Shown in pieces: positions 10,632-18,724 of a DNA stretch of 64,000 nucleotides. Position 1 is the first letter of the stretch. Each line of letters starts with the position of its first letter. The translations under genes were made by a program, and so were the position numbers. The stretch comes from Mycetocola spongiae (GTDB taxonomy: Bacteria; Actinomycetota; Actinomycetes; Actinomycetales; Microbacteriaceae), in assembly GCF_020424085.1 (NCBI RefSeq), contig NZ_CP080203.1, forward strand, positions 930,001-994,000. Reading direction: 5' to 3'. Under the pieces are notes generated by a model that was given only the letters and a program-made list of their open reading frames with translations, did not search any database and was not told the origin of the DNA.

Positions 10632-11774
10632 GTGAAAAAACTCAGCACGCTTACCCTGATCGCCTCACTCACCCTGATATTGGGGAGTGGTCCACTCATC
10701 GCCCAGGCCGCCCCCGGCGCGGAAAACGAGGCCGCCAACCCGGCCGAGGACCTCCTCACGGGGCTTATCCCGGAGGAGGATACCGTCCCCGCGATTCCCG
10801 AGGTCCCGGAGACTTCGCTTCCGTCCCCCTCGACGCTCCCGCCCTCCCCCGCGGGAGATGTCCCCGCCGCGCCGCCCACCGCGAATACTCTCCGCGAGGG
10901 CGGGGCCGTGAATGTTCCGGAGGTTCCCGCGCCGAATATCCGCGCAAAATTTGATCTGAGCGCCGGCCCGGCCTCCCGTCATACCCTGATCGTCACGGGC
11001 TCCACGGCCGCGGGTCCGCTGAACGGTACGGTCCGGGTGAACTATCAGTTCACCTACTGGGGCGACCTGACCGATACCGCCCTCAGCACCACCGCGGTCT
11101 TCGAAAACGGCACCACCGTCTTGCAGCTGAACGAGGAAACGAGCGGCATCGGATTTCTGTATCTCGCGTTTGGCGCCGTGGACTCCGCCGATACCGCGCA
11201 ATTCTGGTCGGGTCAAACCCTCGCACTGGCCAATCTGAGCAGTCTCGCCGAACTGGCACCCGATGCGGCCATTCCGCTCTCGCTGCGGGACGCGGCGCTG
11301 CGCGCGGGTGCCGAGCAGCTGATCACCATCCCCGCCGAGTTGCATACGGAAGATATCAGCGTGGTGCTCTCCTCGGCCAATTCCCAGCGCCAGATTGCGC
11401 TCCTGCCGGCCTCCGAGCGGGCGGATATCGATAGCCATACGGTGACCATTCCGGCGGATGCCCGGCCCGGCCCCCATCACCTCGAGCTGCGGTTTGCCGA
11501 TCTCGTCTTCTATTTTGACTTCACCGTGCTTGCCCCGGCCACACCCGTGATCGATTCCACCCCCGTCACCACCGCCACGCCCCCCGCGGTGATTCCCGAG
11601 AATACGCAGGCTCCCGGGGCGAAGGTCGATACCGTTGCCGCGAGCACGCCGCACTCCACCAAAAAGCTCGCTGATTCCGGGGCGGAGTCGGTGCTGGGCG
11701 TGGTCGCGCTGGCCGCGGTATTGCTCCTCGCGGGCATCGGAATGCTCCGCCGCCGCGTGCGGATCACCGGATAA
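10632..11774 (+). CDS. Secreted cell-surface protein with sortase-like C-terminus
   Basis: About 380 residues from GTG 10632. A Sec signal peptide (KKLSTLTLIASLTL..., cleavage near IAQAAPG) is followed by a Pro/Glu-rich linker (residues 30-90), then a beta-strand-rich region without recognisable family. The C-terminus has LADSG, a hydrophobic stretch (VLGVVALAAVLLLAGIGML) and RRRVR, the layout of a cell-wall sorting signal; LADSG is a variant of the LAxTG motif read by class E sortases. No sortase gene is in the window. The start is set by the signal peptide and GGAAG upstream; an ATG-like extension to 10530 lacks support. A long hairpin ends the gene. Confidence 0.7.
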   Translation: MKKLSTLTLIASLTLILGSGPLIAQAAPGAENEAANPAEDLLTGLIPEEDTVPAIPEVPETSLPSPSTLPPSPAGDVPAAPPTANTLREGGAVNVPEVPAPNIRAKFDLSAGPASRHTLIVTGSTAAGPLNGTVRVNYQFTYWGDLTDTALSTTAVFENGTTVLQLNEETSGIGFLYLAFGAVDSADTAQFWSGQTLALANLSSLAELAPDAAIPLSLRDAALRAGAEQLITIPAELHTEDISVVLSSANSQRQIALLPASERADIDSHTVTIPADARPGPHHLELRFADLVFYFDFTVLAPATPVIDSTPVTTATPPAVIPENTQAPGAKVDTVAASTPHSTKKLADSGAESVLGVVALAAVLLLAGIGMLRRRVRITG

Positions 11775-11796
11775 CACACCCCTGCACTCCCCGCCC

Positions 11797-11835
11797 GGCC
11801 CGCGTCACCGCAGATTATCTGCGGTGACGCGGGCC
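11797..11835. terminator. Bidirectional hairpin terminator
   Basis: Perfect 19-bp arms (11797-11815 and 11817-11835) lie between the convergent surface-protein and LysR genes. No clear T-run follows on either side, as is common in high-GC actinobacteria. Confidence 0.75.
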
Positions 11836-11856
11836 GGCGCCGGTCCACGACCCGGA

Positions 11857-12804
11857 TTAGTGCGCCGGTGCCGGGCGGGCGATCAGGGCCTCCCCCTCCG
11901 GGGTGGAGATCGCGAGGGCATGCGCGGTGGAGATGACGAGGTCCCGCATCGCGCGCGCGGCCCGGGACAGCGGCACATCGGCGCGATGGGCGAGGCTGAT
12001 GGTGCGATCCAGCCCCGCGCCGCGCAGCCGCACCGCGCGCAGGCCCGGGCGGTCGGCGAGGACCATCGCGGGCACCACCGCGACCCCCAGCCCGCGCTCC
12101 ACGCAGCGCAGCACGGCATCCATCTCCGAACCCTCAAGCACTATATGCGGGGTGAGCCCGGCCTGGGCAAACGCTGCCATCGTGGCCGCGCGCACGTCAT
12201 AGCTCTCGTGAAACGTGATCTGCGGCAGCCGCGCGAGCTGCGCGAGACTCAGCGCCCCGCCCCGTCCCAGCACCGGGCTGGCGGCCGCACTAATCACCAC
12301 CAGTTCCTCGGTCAGCAGCGGAATGCGCTCCAGGTTTCCGCGCGGCGCCCCCTCCTCGGAGGTGGTGATCAGCGCGAGGTCCAGCGCTCCCCCGGCGAGG
12401 TCCTCCAGCAGGCCGCGCGATCCCCCCTCGCTCAGGTGCAGCCCGATCCCGGGATAGCTCGCATGGAAGGCCACCAGCACCTCGGCGACGAGGCTCAGGC
12501 ACAGCGTGGGGGTGGCGCCGAGCCGCACCCGGCCGCGGCCCAACCCGGCCAATTCCTGCATTTCGTGGCGCACGGCCTCGGCATCCGCGAGCATCCGCGT
12601 GGCCAGCGGCAGCAGCGATTCCCCCGCCGCGGTCAGCGAGATATTGCCGCGCACGCGGTGAAAGAGCTCGGTGCCCAGGTCGGCCTCGAGCGCGGAAATC
12701 TGGCGGCTCAGCGAGGGCTGGGCAAGATGGAGCTGCGCCGCGGCCCGCGTGAAGTGGCCGATCCGGGCCACCTCCACAAAGCTGCGCAGCTGTTCAAGAT
12801 TCAT
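11857..12804 (-). CDS. LysR family transcriptional regulator
   Basis: A 315-residue LysR protein. Residues 1-60 are the winged helix-turn-helix (LRSFVEVARIGHFTRAAAQL, QPSLSRQISALE). Residues 90-295 form the periplasmic-binding-like effector domain. It is divergent from the FAD-dependent oxidoreductase gene at 12873 with 68 bp between them, the classical LysR arrangement, so that gene is its likely target and its substrate or product the likely co-inducer. A T-N11-A palindrome is present in the gap. Confidence 0.9.
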   Translation of the reverse strand: MNLEQLRSFVEVARIGHFTRAAAQLHLAQPSLSRQISALEADLGTELFHRVRGNISLTAAGESLLPLATRMLADAEAVRHEMQELAGLGRGRVRLGATPTLCLSLVAEVLVAFHASYPGIGLHLSEGGSRGLLEDLAGGALDLALITTSEEGAPRGNLERIPLLTEELVVISAAASPVLGRGGALSLAQLARLPQITFHESYDVRAATMAAFAQAGLTPHIVLEGSEMDAVLRCVERGLGVAVVPAMVLADRPGLRAVRLRGAGLDRTISLAHRADVPLSRAARAMRDLVISTAHALAISTPEGEALIARPAPAH

Positions 12805-12839
12805 GTCGATAGCGTAACAGCATCAAATCAAGGAAAATC

Positions 12840-12854
12840 ATTCATTGGACGAAT
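12840..12854. promoter_or_regulatory. Candidate LysR box
   Basis: ATTCATTGGACGAAT is a 15-bp interrupted palindrome (ATTC-N7-GAAT) with the T-N11-A spacing of LysR binding sites. It is centred between the divergent LysR and FAD oxidoreductase genes. Confidence 0.5.
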
Positions 12855-12872
12855 CAACTGGGGGAACCTAGC

Positions 12873-14621
12873 GTGGAGCCCATGACCCCCACACACCCCA
12901 CGGAAAAACAGATTTCTACCACGGTCCTCGTGATCGGCACGGGCGGCTCCGGCCTGCGCGCCGCGATCGAGCTGGCCGAGCTGGGCACCGATGTTCTTGC
13001 GGTGGGCAAGCGCCCGCGCTCGGATGCCCATACCTCCCTGGCCGCGGGCGGCATTAACGCCGCCCTCGGCACGATGGACCACGAGGACTCCTGGCAGCAG
13101 CACGCCGCCGATACCATCAAGGAAAGCTACGACCTGGCCAATCCGCATACCGTCGAAACCGTGGCGCGCGGGGCCGAGCGCGGCATCCGCGATCTGGAAC
13201 GCTATGGCATGCCCTTTGCGCGCGAGGCCGATGGCCGCATCTCGCAGCGCTTCTTCGGCGCGCATACCTACCGCCGCACGGCCTTCGCCGGGGACTATAC
13301 GGGCCTGGAGATTCAACGCACCCTGGTCAACCGCGCCGCCCAGTTGGAGATCCCCATCCTCGACGAGGTGTATATCACCCGGCTGCTGGTGCGCGATAAC
13401 CGGGTATTTGGGGCCTATGGCTTCGACCTGAATACCGGGATGCGCTATGTGGTCCACGCCGATGCGGTGATCCTCGCCGCGGGCGGGCATAACCGCATCT
13501 GGCGTCGCACGTCCTCGCGGCGCGATGAGAACACCGGCGATTCCTTCCGGCTCGCGGTGGATGCCGGGGCCAGGCTGCGCGATCCCGAGCTGGTGCAGTT
13601 CCATCCCTCGGGCATCATCGAACCCGAAAACGCCGCGGGCACCCTGATCTCCGAGGCCGCGCGCGGCGAGGGAGGCATCCTGCGTAATGCCCTCGGCGAG
13701 CGCTTCATGGAGCGCTACGATCCCGAGCGGATGGAGCTGTCCACGCGCGACCGGGTGGCCCTCGCGGCCTATACCGAGATCGCCGAGGGGCGCGGCACGG
13801 CCAATGGCGGCGTCTGGCTGGATGTCTCCCACCTGCCGCGCGAGGTGATCATGGAGCGGCTGCCGCGGGTATACCAGACCATGATCGAGCTACAGATGCT
13901 GGATATCACGCGCGAGCCCATCGAGATCGCGCCGACCGCCCATTATTCGATGGGCGGCGTCTGGGTGCGCTCCACGGATCACAGCACCGATGTGGACGGG
14001 CTCTATGCGATCGGCGAGGCGTCCAGCGGCCTGCACGGGGCCAACCGCCTGGGCGGCAACTCGCTGATCGAGCTGCTGGTTTATGGGCGGATCGTGGCCC
14101 AGGCCGCGCGCGAATACTCGGCGGCGCTCGAGTCCCAGCCGCGCTCGGCCGCCGCGCTGGATGCCGCCCGCGCCGAGATAAACGACCTCCTGGCCGCGGA
14201 TGGGCCCGAAAACGTGCGGGCGCTGCAGCGGGAGATTCGCAATATGATGACCGAGCGCGCCGGGGTGGTGCGCGATGAGGAGGGCCTGCTGGCCGGGCTG
14301 GGCACGCTCTCGCAGATCGAGGAGCGGATGACCCGCGTGGGCATCCACCCCGATATCGCGGGCTTCCAGGATCTCGCGCATGCGTTTGACCTGAAGGCCT
14401 CGGCCCTCGCGGCGCGCGCCACGCTTGAGGCGGCCCTCGAGCGCCGGGAGACGCGCGGCTGCCATAACCGCAGCGATTATCCGCTGACCGATCCCAACCT
14501 CACGGTTAACCTGGTGTGGTCACCCACGCACGGCATTACGCGCGAGGCGATCCCGCCGGTTCCGGCCGAGATCGCGGCCCTGATCGGCGAGGTATCCACC
14601 GCGGGCAAGCTCGTGGAATAG
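12873..14621 (+). CDS. FAD-dependent oxidoreductase, succinate dehydrogenase/L-aspartate oxidase family
   Basis: A 582-residue flavoprotein of the SdhA/FrdA/NadB family. It has an N-terminal Rossmann dinucleotide motif (VIGTGGSGLRAA, about residue 20), a HTSLAAGGINAAL FAD loop, the substrate-binding QFHPSG, catalytic-site SxRDRVALA, a HYSMGG motif near residue 355 and NSLIELLVYGRI before the helical domain. No iron-sulphur or membrane subunit gene is adjacent, so it is a stand-alone enzyme; L-aspartate oxidase is possible, but nadA and nadC are absent. Starts GTG 12873 and ATG 12882 are both usable. It is divergent from, and probably controlled by, the LysR gene. Confidence 0.82.
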   Translation: MEPMTPTHPTEKQISTTVLVIGTGGSGLRAAIELAELGTDVLAVGKRPRSDAHTSLAAGGINAALGTMDHEDSWQQHAADTIKESYDLANPHTVETVARGAERGIRDLERYGMPFAREADGRISQRFFGAHTYRRTAFAGDYTGLEIQRTLVNRAAQLEIPILDEVYITRLLVRDNRVFGAYGFDLNTGMRYVVHADAVILAAGGHNRIWRRTSSRRDENTGDSFRLAVDAGARLRDPELVQFHPSGIIEPENAAGTLISEAARGEGGILRNALGERFMERYDPERMELSTRDRVALAAYTEIAEGRGTANGGVWLDVSHLPREVIMERLPRVYQTMIELQMLDITREPIEIAPTAHYSMGGVWVRSTDHSTDVDGLYAIGEASSGLHGANRLGGNSLIELLVYGRIVAQAAREYSAALESQPRSAAALDAARAEINDLLAADGPENVRALQREIRNMMTERAGVVRDEEGLLAGLGTLSQIEERMTRVGIHPDIAGFQDLAHAFDLKASALAARATLEAALERRETRGCHNRSDYPLTDPNLTVNLVWSPTHGITREAIPPVPAEIAALIGEVSTAGKLVE

Positions 14622-14633
14622 CGCTCCCGCCGC

Positions 14634-15059
14634 CTAGTCCGAGGCGGAGGGGCGGCGGCGGCCGCGCTTGGTATCCGAGCGCTGCCCCTTGGCCTCCAGC
14701 CGGCGGCGCTGCGAGCCGCGCGTGGGCTTGGTGGGCCGCCGCGGCGGCCCATCCGGGGCCAGGGCCGTGCGCAGGAGCGCCGCGAGCTTGGCACGCGCGG
14801 TCTCGCGATTGCGCAGCTGGGAGCGCTGCTCCGCGGAGGAGACCGTGAGCGAGCCGCCCACCAGCCGGCCGGAGAGTTTTTGCAGCAGGCGCTCGCGCTG
14901 GGACTCGGTCGGGGTTGGCGATTCGGCGATATTCCAGGTCAGCTCCACCCGGCTATCGGAGGTATTTACGTGCTGGCCGCCCGGGCCCGAGGAGCGCGAG
15001 AAGCGCCATTCGAGTTCACCCGAGGGCACGCTCAGCGCCGGGGAAATCTCGAGGTCCAT
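14634..15059 (-). CDS. arfB: Peptidyl-tRNA hydrolase ArfB (ribosome rescue)
   Basis: A 141-residue release-factor-like protein. It carries the GGQ motif in SSGPGGQHVNTSDSRVEL (about residues 24-42), which hydrolyses peptidyl-tRNA on stalled ribosomes. The C-terminal tail is strongly basic (RRRLEAKGQRSDTKRGRRR), the part that enters the empty mRNA channel. Length and layout match ArfB/YaeJ. It is convergent with the FAD oxidoreductase gene, 12 bp apart. Confidence 0.92.
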   Translation of the reverse strand: MDLEISPALSVPSGELEWRFSRSSGPGGQHVNTSDSRVELTWNIAESPTPTESQRERLLQKLSGRLVGGSLTVSSAEQRSQLRNRETARAKLAALLRTALAPDGPPRRPTKPTRGSQRRRLEAKGQRSDTKRGRRRPSASD

Positions 15060-15101
15060 AACCCCAGGATCTCATATCCGCGGCGGTCCGCCCGGCCGCG
15101 G

Positions 15102-15131
15102 GCGCGGGATGCCGGGGCCGGCATCCCGCGC
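15102..15131 (-). terminator. Hairpin terminator of the copper operon
   Basis: Perfect 14-bp arms (15102-15115, 15118-15131) with a GG loop lie directly after the copA stop and before arfB, which is transcribed in the same direction. Confidence 0.65.
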
Positions 15132-15137
15132 GGGCCG

Positions 15138-17414
15138 CTATGCCCGGGGTGCGCGATCCGCGGCGGTCACGCTCTTAAAGCCGCGCAGCCGCAGGCTATT
15201 GCCCACCACAAACACGCTGGAGAGCGCCATCGCGGCCCCCGCGAGCATCGGGTTGAGCATGCCCAGCGCCGCCACGGGGATCGCCGCCACGTTATAGGCG
15301 AAGGCCCAAAACAGGTTGGTTTTGATCGTGCCCAGCGTCTTGCGGGCCAGCCTGATCGCGTCCACCGCGCCGCGCAGGTCCCCGCGCACCAGCGTGATAT
15401 CGGAGGCCTCGATCGCCACATCGGCGCCGGTGCCCATCGCGAGCCCCAGATCGGCCAGGGCCAGCGCGGGGGCATCGTTGATGCCATCGCCGATCATCGC
15501 GACGATTTTGCCCTCGGCCTGGAGGCGGGCAATCACGTCCACCTTCTCGCTGGGCAGCACCTCCGCGATGACCTCGGTGATGCCCACCTCGGCGGCGATC
15601 CGCCGGGCCACGGCCTCGTTATCGCCGGTGAGCAGGATCGGGTTAAGCCCGAGGGCGCGCAGCTCGGCAATCGCCGTGGCACTCGTGGGCTTAACCGTAT
15701 CGGCCACCACGAGGATGCCGCGCGCGGCACCATCCCAGGCCACCGCCACCACGGTTTTTCCCTCGCCCTCGGCCGCGGCCTTGGCCCCGGCCAGCGCGGG
15801 GCTGAGCGCCAGCGACCACTCGGCGAGCAGCGAATCGCGGCCCACCAGCACCGCATGGGAGTCCACGATTCCGCGCACTCCCTTGCCGGTCACATTCACG
15901 AAGTCCTCGGCCGCGGGCAGCTCCCCCACCTCGGCGGTGGCGGCACGGGCGATTGCCTGCGCAATCGGATGCTCGGAGGCGTCCTCGAGTGCCCCGGCCA
16001 GGCGCAGCAGATCGGCGCGTTCCGTGCCGGGCTCGGTGATCGCCTCGACGAGGGTCATCTTTCCGGTGGTCACGGTTCCGGTCTTATCCAGCACCACGGT
16101 ATCGATGCGGCGCGTGGATTCCAGCACCTCGGGTCCCTTAATCAGCACGCCCATCTGTGCGCCGCGGCCGGTGCCCACGAGCAGCGCGGTGGGGGTGGCC
16201 AGGCCCAGGGCACACGGGCATGCGATCACCAGCACGGCCACGGCCGCGGTGAACGCGGCGGTCGCCGGGAACCCGGCACCCAGCCAGCCGCCCAGGGTGG
16301 CCACGGCAATCACGATCACGATGGGCACAAAGATGCCCGAGATGCGGTCGGCGAGGCGCTGCACCTGCGCCTTTCCGGTCTGGGCGTCCTCCACCAGGCG
16401 GGCCATCTGCGCCAGCTGGGTATCGGAGCCGATCCGGGTGGCACGCACCACGAGGCGGCCCCCCACATTGGTGGTGGCCCCGGTCACGGGATCCCCCTCG
16501 GCCACCTCCACGGGCACGGATTCGCCGGTGAGCATCGAGGCGTCCACCGCGGAACTGCCGGAGACCACCACACCATCGGTGGCGATTTTCTCGCCCGGGC
16601 GGATAATAAACTCGTCCCCCACCCGCAGATCCTCCACCGGGATCCGCGTCTCGGTGCCGCCGCGCAGCACCGCGACCTCCTTGGCGCCGAGCTCCAGCAG
16701 GGCGCGCAGCGCGGCCCCGGCCTGTTTTTTGGAACGCTTTTCAAAATAGCGTCCGGCGAGGATAAACATGGTGACCCCCGCGCCCACCTCCAGATAGATA
16801 TTGGCGGCGCCATCGGAGGGGGCGAGGGAAAACTCGAAGGCGTGTGTCATCCCCGGGGTTCCGGCGGTGCCCCAAAACAGCGCATAGAGCGACCAGAGGA
16901 AGGCCGCGGAGGTGCCCATCGAGATCAGGGTGTCCATCGTGGCGGCACCGTGTTTCAGGTTGATCCAGGCCGCGCGATGGAACGGCCACGCGCCCCAGAG
17001 GATCACGGGTGCGGCCAGCGCCAGCGAGGCCCACTGCCAATAGGTGAACTGCCAGGCCGGGACCATCGCCATCGCGATCACGGGCACGGTCAGGATGATC
17101 GAGGCGATCAGCCGGGTGCGCAGCGAGGCCAGCTCGGGATCGGTTTCCTCACCCTCGGCAGCCGCCGGTTTTCCGGGCGGGGCGGGCAGTTCGGCGCTAT
17201 AGCCGGTTTTTTCGATCTCGGCGATCAGCAGGGCGGGGTCATAACCCGCGGGCACGCTCACGCGGGCCTTTTCGGTGGCATAGTTCACCGTGGCGCTGAC
17301 GCCGTCGAGTTTATTGAGCTTTTTTTCGATCCGCATCGCGCAGGATGCGCAGGTCATCCCACCGATATCCAGTTCGATACCGGAGCCGAGGCTCGTGGGG
17401 GCGGGGGTGCTCAT
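15138..17414 (-). CDS. copA: Copper-translocating P1B-type ATPase
   Basis: A 758-residue heavy-metal P-type ATPase that exports Cu(I). Order of features: one N-terminal HMA domain with GMTCASC (residues 15-85), membrane helices, the actuator TGES, the CPC metal site ([12 protein letters not shown]), the phosphorylation motif DKTGT, the SEHP nucleotide-domain motif, GDGIND, and final helices containing YN and MALSS, which are the Cu(I)-type signature residues. ATG 17414 has AAAGGA upstream; the longer open frame running to 17897 is read-through of the neighbouring gene. It is the last gene of a copZ - secreted protein - copA operon. Confidence 0.95.
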   Translation of the reverse strand: MSTPAPTSLGSGIELDIGGMTCASCAMRIEKKLNKLDGVSATVNYATEKARVSVPAGYDPALLIAEIEKTGYSAELPAPPGKPAAAEGEETDPELASLRTRLIASIILTVPVIAMAMVPAWQFTYWQWASLALAAPVILWGAWPFHRAAWINLKHGAATMDTLISMGTSAAFLWSLYALFWGTAGTPGMTHAFEFSLAPSDGAANIYLEVGAGVTMFILAGRYFEKRSKKQAGAALRALLELGAKEVAVLRGGTETRIPVEDLRVGDEFIIRPGEKIATDGVVVSGSSAVDASMLTGESVPVEVAEGDPVTGATTNVGGRLVVRATRIGSDTQLAQMARLVEDAQTGKAQVQRLADRISGIFVPIVIVIAVATLGGWLGAGFPATAAFTAAVAVLVIACPCALGLATPTALLVGTGRGAQMGVLIKGPEVLESTRRIDTVVLDKTGTVTTGKMTLVEAITEPGTERADLLRLAGALEDASEHPIAQAIARAATAEVGELPAAEDFVNVTGKGVRGIVDSHAVLVGRDSLLAEWSLALSPALAGAKAAAEGEGKTVVAVAWDGAARGILVVADTVKPTSATAIAELRALGLNPILLTGDNEAVARRIAAEVGITEVIAEVLPSEKVDVIARLQAEGKIVAMIGDGINDAPALALADLGLAMGTGADVAIEASDITLVRGDLRGAVDAIRLARKTLGTIKTNLFWAFAYNVAAIPVAALGMLNPMLAGAAMALSSVFVVGNSLRLRGFKSVTAADRAPRA

Positions 17415-17446
17415 GGCGGTGTCCTTTCGGGACGGAGGGGGTGGTA

Positions 17447-18274
17447 CTAATGCCCCGCGGAATGTGCGGGGGCGGCGTTGAGATAAAACTCGGCGGCGTG
17501 GGTGTGGCCATCCACCCGAAACTCCAGGGAGATCAGATAGCGTCCGGCCGCGGGGGCCGTGATCAGCACGGCGGCATCGCTGGATTGCGCGGGCACGTCG
17601 GTCAGGGTGTCCAGGCGCAGGGCCAGGGGGCGGGAGGGCGCGGATTCGAGACCCGCAACGGGTACTCCCGCGCGCTCGGCACCCAGGGTCAGCGTGGACG
17701 CGGAACCCGCGATCAGGTCGCCCGAGAGGCTCACGGTATAACCGTCCACCTCGGCGCTCCGCCGCGGGGCGGGGATCTCCGGGGTGAAGTCCCCGGCCAC
17801 GTTGACCGTGCCGCTTGCCGGCACCGCGGAGGATTCCCCCGCGCCCGGGGCGAGCTCGGCGAAGATCCGGTAGGTTCCGCCGGCGCGCCACTGCCACGGG
17901 GTGGCCCAGGTATCGGTCTGGGGATCGGGCACGGGGTGCACGCGGAGCGGGGCGGAGCCATCGCCGCGCAGGATTACGAGGTTCAGGTCGCGCTCCGCCG
18001 TGGCGGATACCGGCCGGCCACTCTTATCCAGGATGCCCAGCGAGAGTACGCCCGGGACGCCCACGCCGCCGGGTGCGCTGATCCGGTCGAGCGTATAGCC
18101 ATCGCCCTGGCCGGCATCGGGGGTCGCGGTGGTGCCGTGTTCGGCGGAGTCCACCCGCTCACTCCAGCCGGAGACGGTGCTTTCCGGGACCAGCGCCCCG
18201 GCGAGGCCAAAGGCCCCGCCGAAGGCCACGATCAGTCCGAGGCCGTAGAGCCCGAGGCGTGCGGGGGTATTCAC
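17447..18274 (-). CDS. Membrane-anchored extracytoplasmic protein of the copper operon
   Basis: A 275-residue protein of unknown function. The N-terminus holds one hydrophobic segment ([23 protein letters not shown]), giving a signal anchor. The exported part is beta-rich and ends in a His-containing tail (HTHAAEF, HSAGH). Its place between copZ and copA is common in actinobacteria and suggests extracytoplasmic copper handling. GTG 18274 overlaps the copZ stop (GTGA), so expression is coupled. No copper-binding fold can be named from sequence alone. Confidence 0.72.
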   Translation of the reverse strand: MNTPARLGLYGLGLIVAFGGAFGLAGALVPESTVSGWSERVDSAEHGTTATPDAGQGDGYTLDRISAPGGVGVPGVLSLGILDKSGRPVSATAERDLNLVILRGDGSAPLRVHPVPDPQTDTWATPWQWRAGGTYRIFAELAPGAGESSAVPASGTVNVAGDFTPEIPAPRRSAEVDGYTVSLSGDLIAGSASTLTLGAERAGVPVAGLESAPSRPLALRLDTLTDVPAQSSDAAVLITAPAAGRYLISLEFRVDGHTHAAEFYLNAAPAHSAGH

Positions 18275-18483
18275 CGCGCGCGCACGGCGGAGTAGCCGGC
18301 CTCCTCCACGGCGGCCAGTACCAGCGCGTCGTTAATCTCGCCGGGGCCGGTCACGGCGAGGGTGCCGTCCTGGGCGCTCACCACGATGGTCTCCACGCCG
18401 TCGATCTGTTCAACCTCTTCGCGCACGGACATCTCGCAGTGTCCGCACGTCATTCCCGTGACCTGATATTCGGTGGTTGTCAT
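18271..18483 (-). CDS. copZ: Copper chaperone CopZ (HMA domain)
   Basis: A 70-residue single heavy-metal-associated domain with the MTCGHC copper-binding motif at residues 11-16 and the expected beta-alpha-beta pattern (VREEVEQIDGVETIVVS). It should pass cytosolic Cu(I) to CopA. It is the first gene of the copper operon, 24 bp downstream of the nearer CsoR-like palindrome. Confidence 0.93.
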   Translation of the reverse strand: MTTTEYQVTGMTCGHCEMSVREEVEQIDGVETIVVSAQDGTLAVTGPGEINDALVLAAVEEAGYSAVRAR

Positions 18484-18506
18484 CGCCGTTCCTCTTCCTT
18501 ATCGTT

Positions 18507-18559
18507 GTACCCCTGCTGGGTATCAATTGATCATAACCGTATACCCCATGGGGGTATTC
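18507..18559 (-). promoter_or_regulatory. Two CsoR-like operators at the copper promoter
   Basis: Two palindromes with the TACCC...GGGTA core of CsoR sites lie just upstream of copZ: ATACCCCATGGGGGTAT at about 18541-18557, and GTACCCCTGCTGGGTATC at 18507-18524. CsoR represses copper-export operons until Cu(I) binds. No csoR gene is in the window, so the regulator must be encoded elsewhere. Confidence 0.7.
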
Positions 18560-18724
18560 CCGCAAGGCGCAAAATTCCCCCTCCGCGGACGGAAAACGGC
18601 GCGGTGCACCGGGACCGGGCGCGGAGATTATGCACCACACCCCCGGGATCGCGGGCGATTCGCCCGGGCACGGCCGGCATCCGCCCGCGCGGGGCATCAC
18701 GCGGCGCCCGCATAGGATGGAGGG

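Noticed and set aside
14880-17450. Long plus-strand open frame opposite copA
   Set aside because: Same cause: low-complexity Gly/His/Arg-rich translation with no motif, opposite a clear P-type ATPase.
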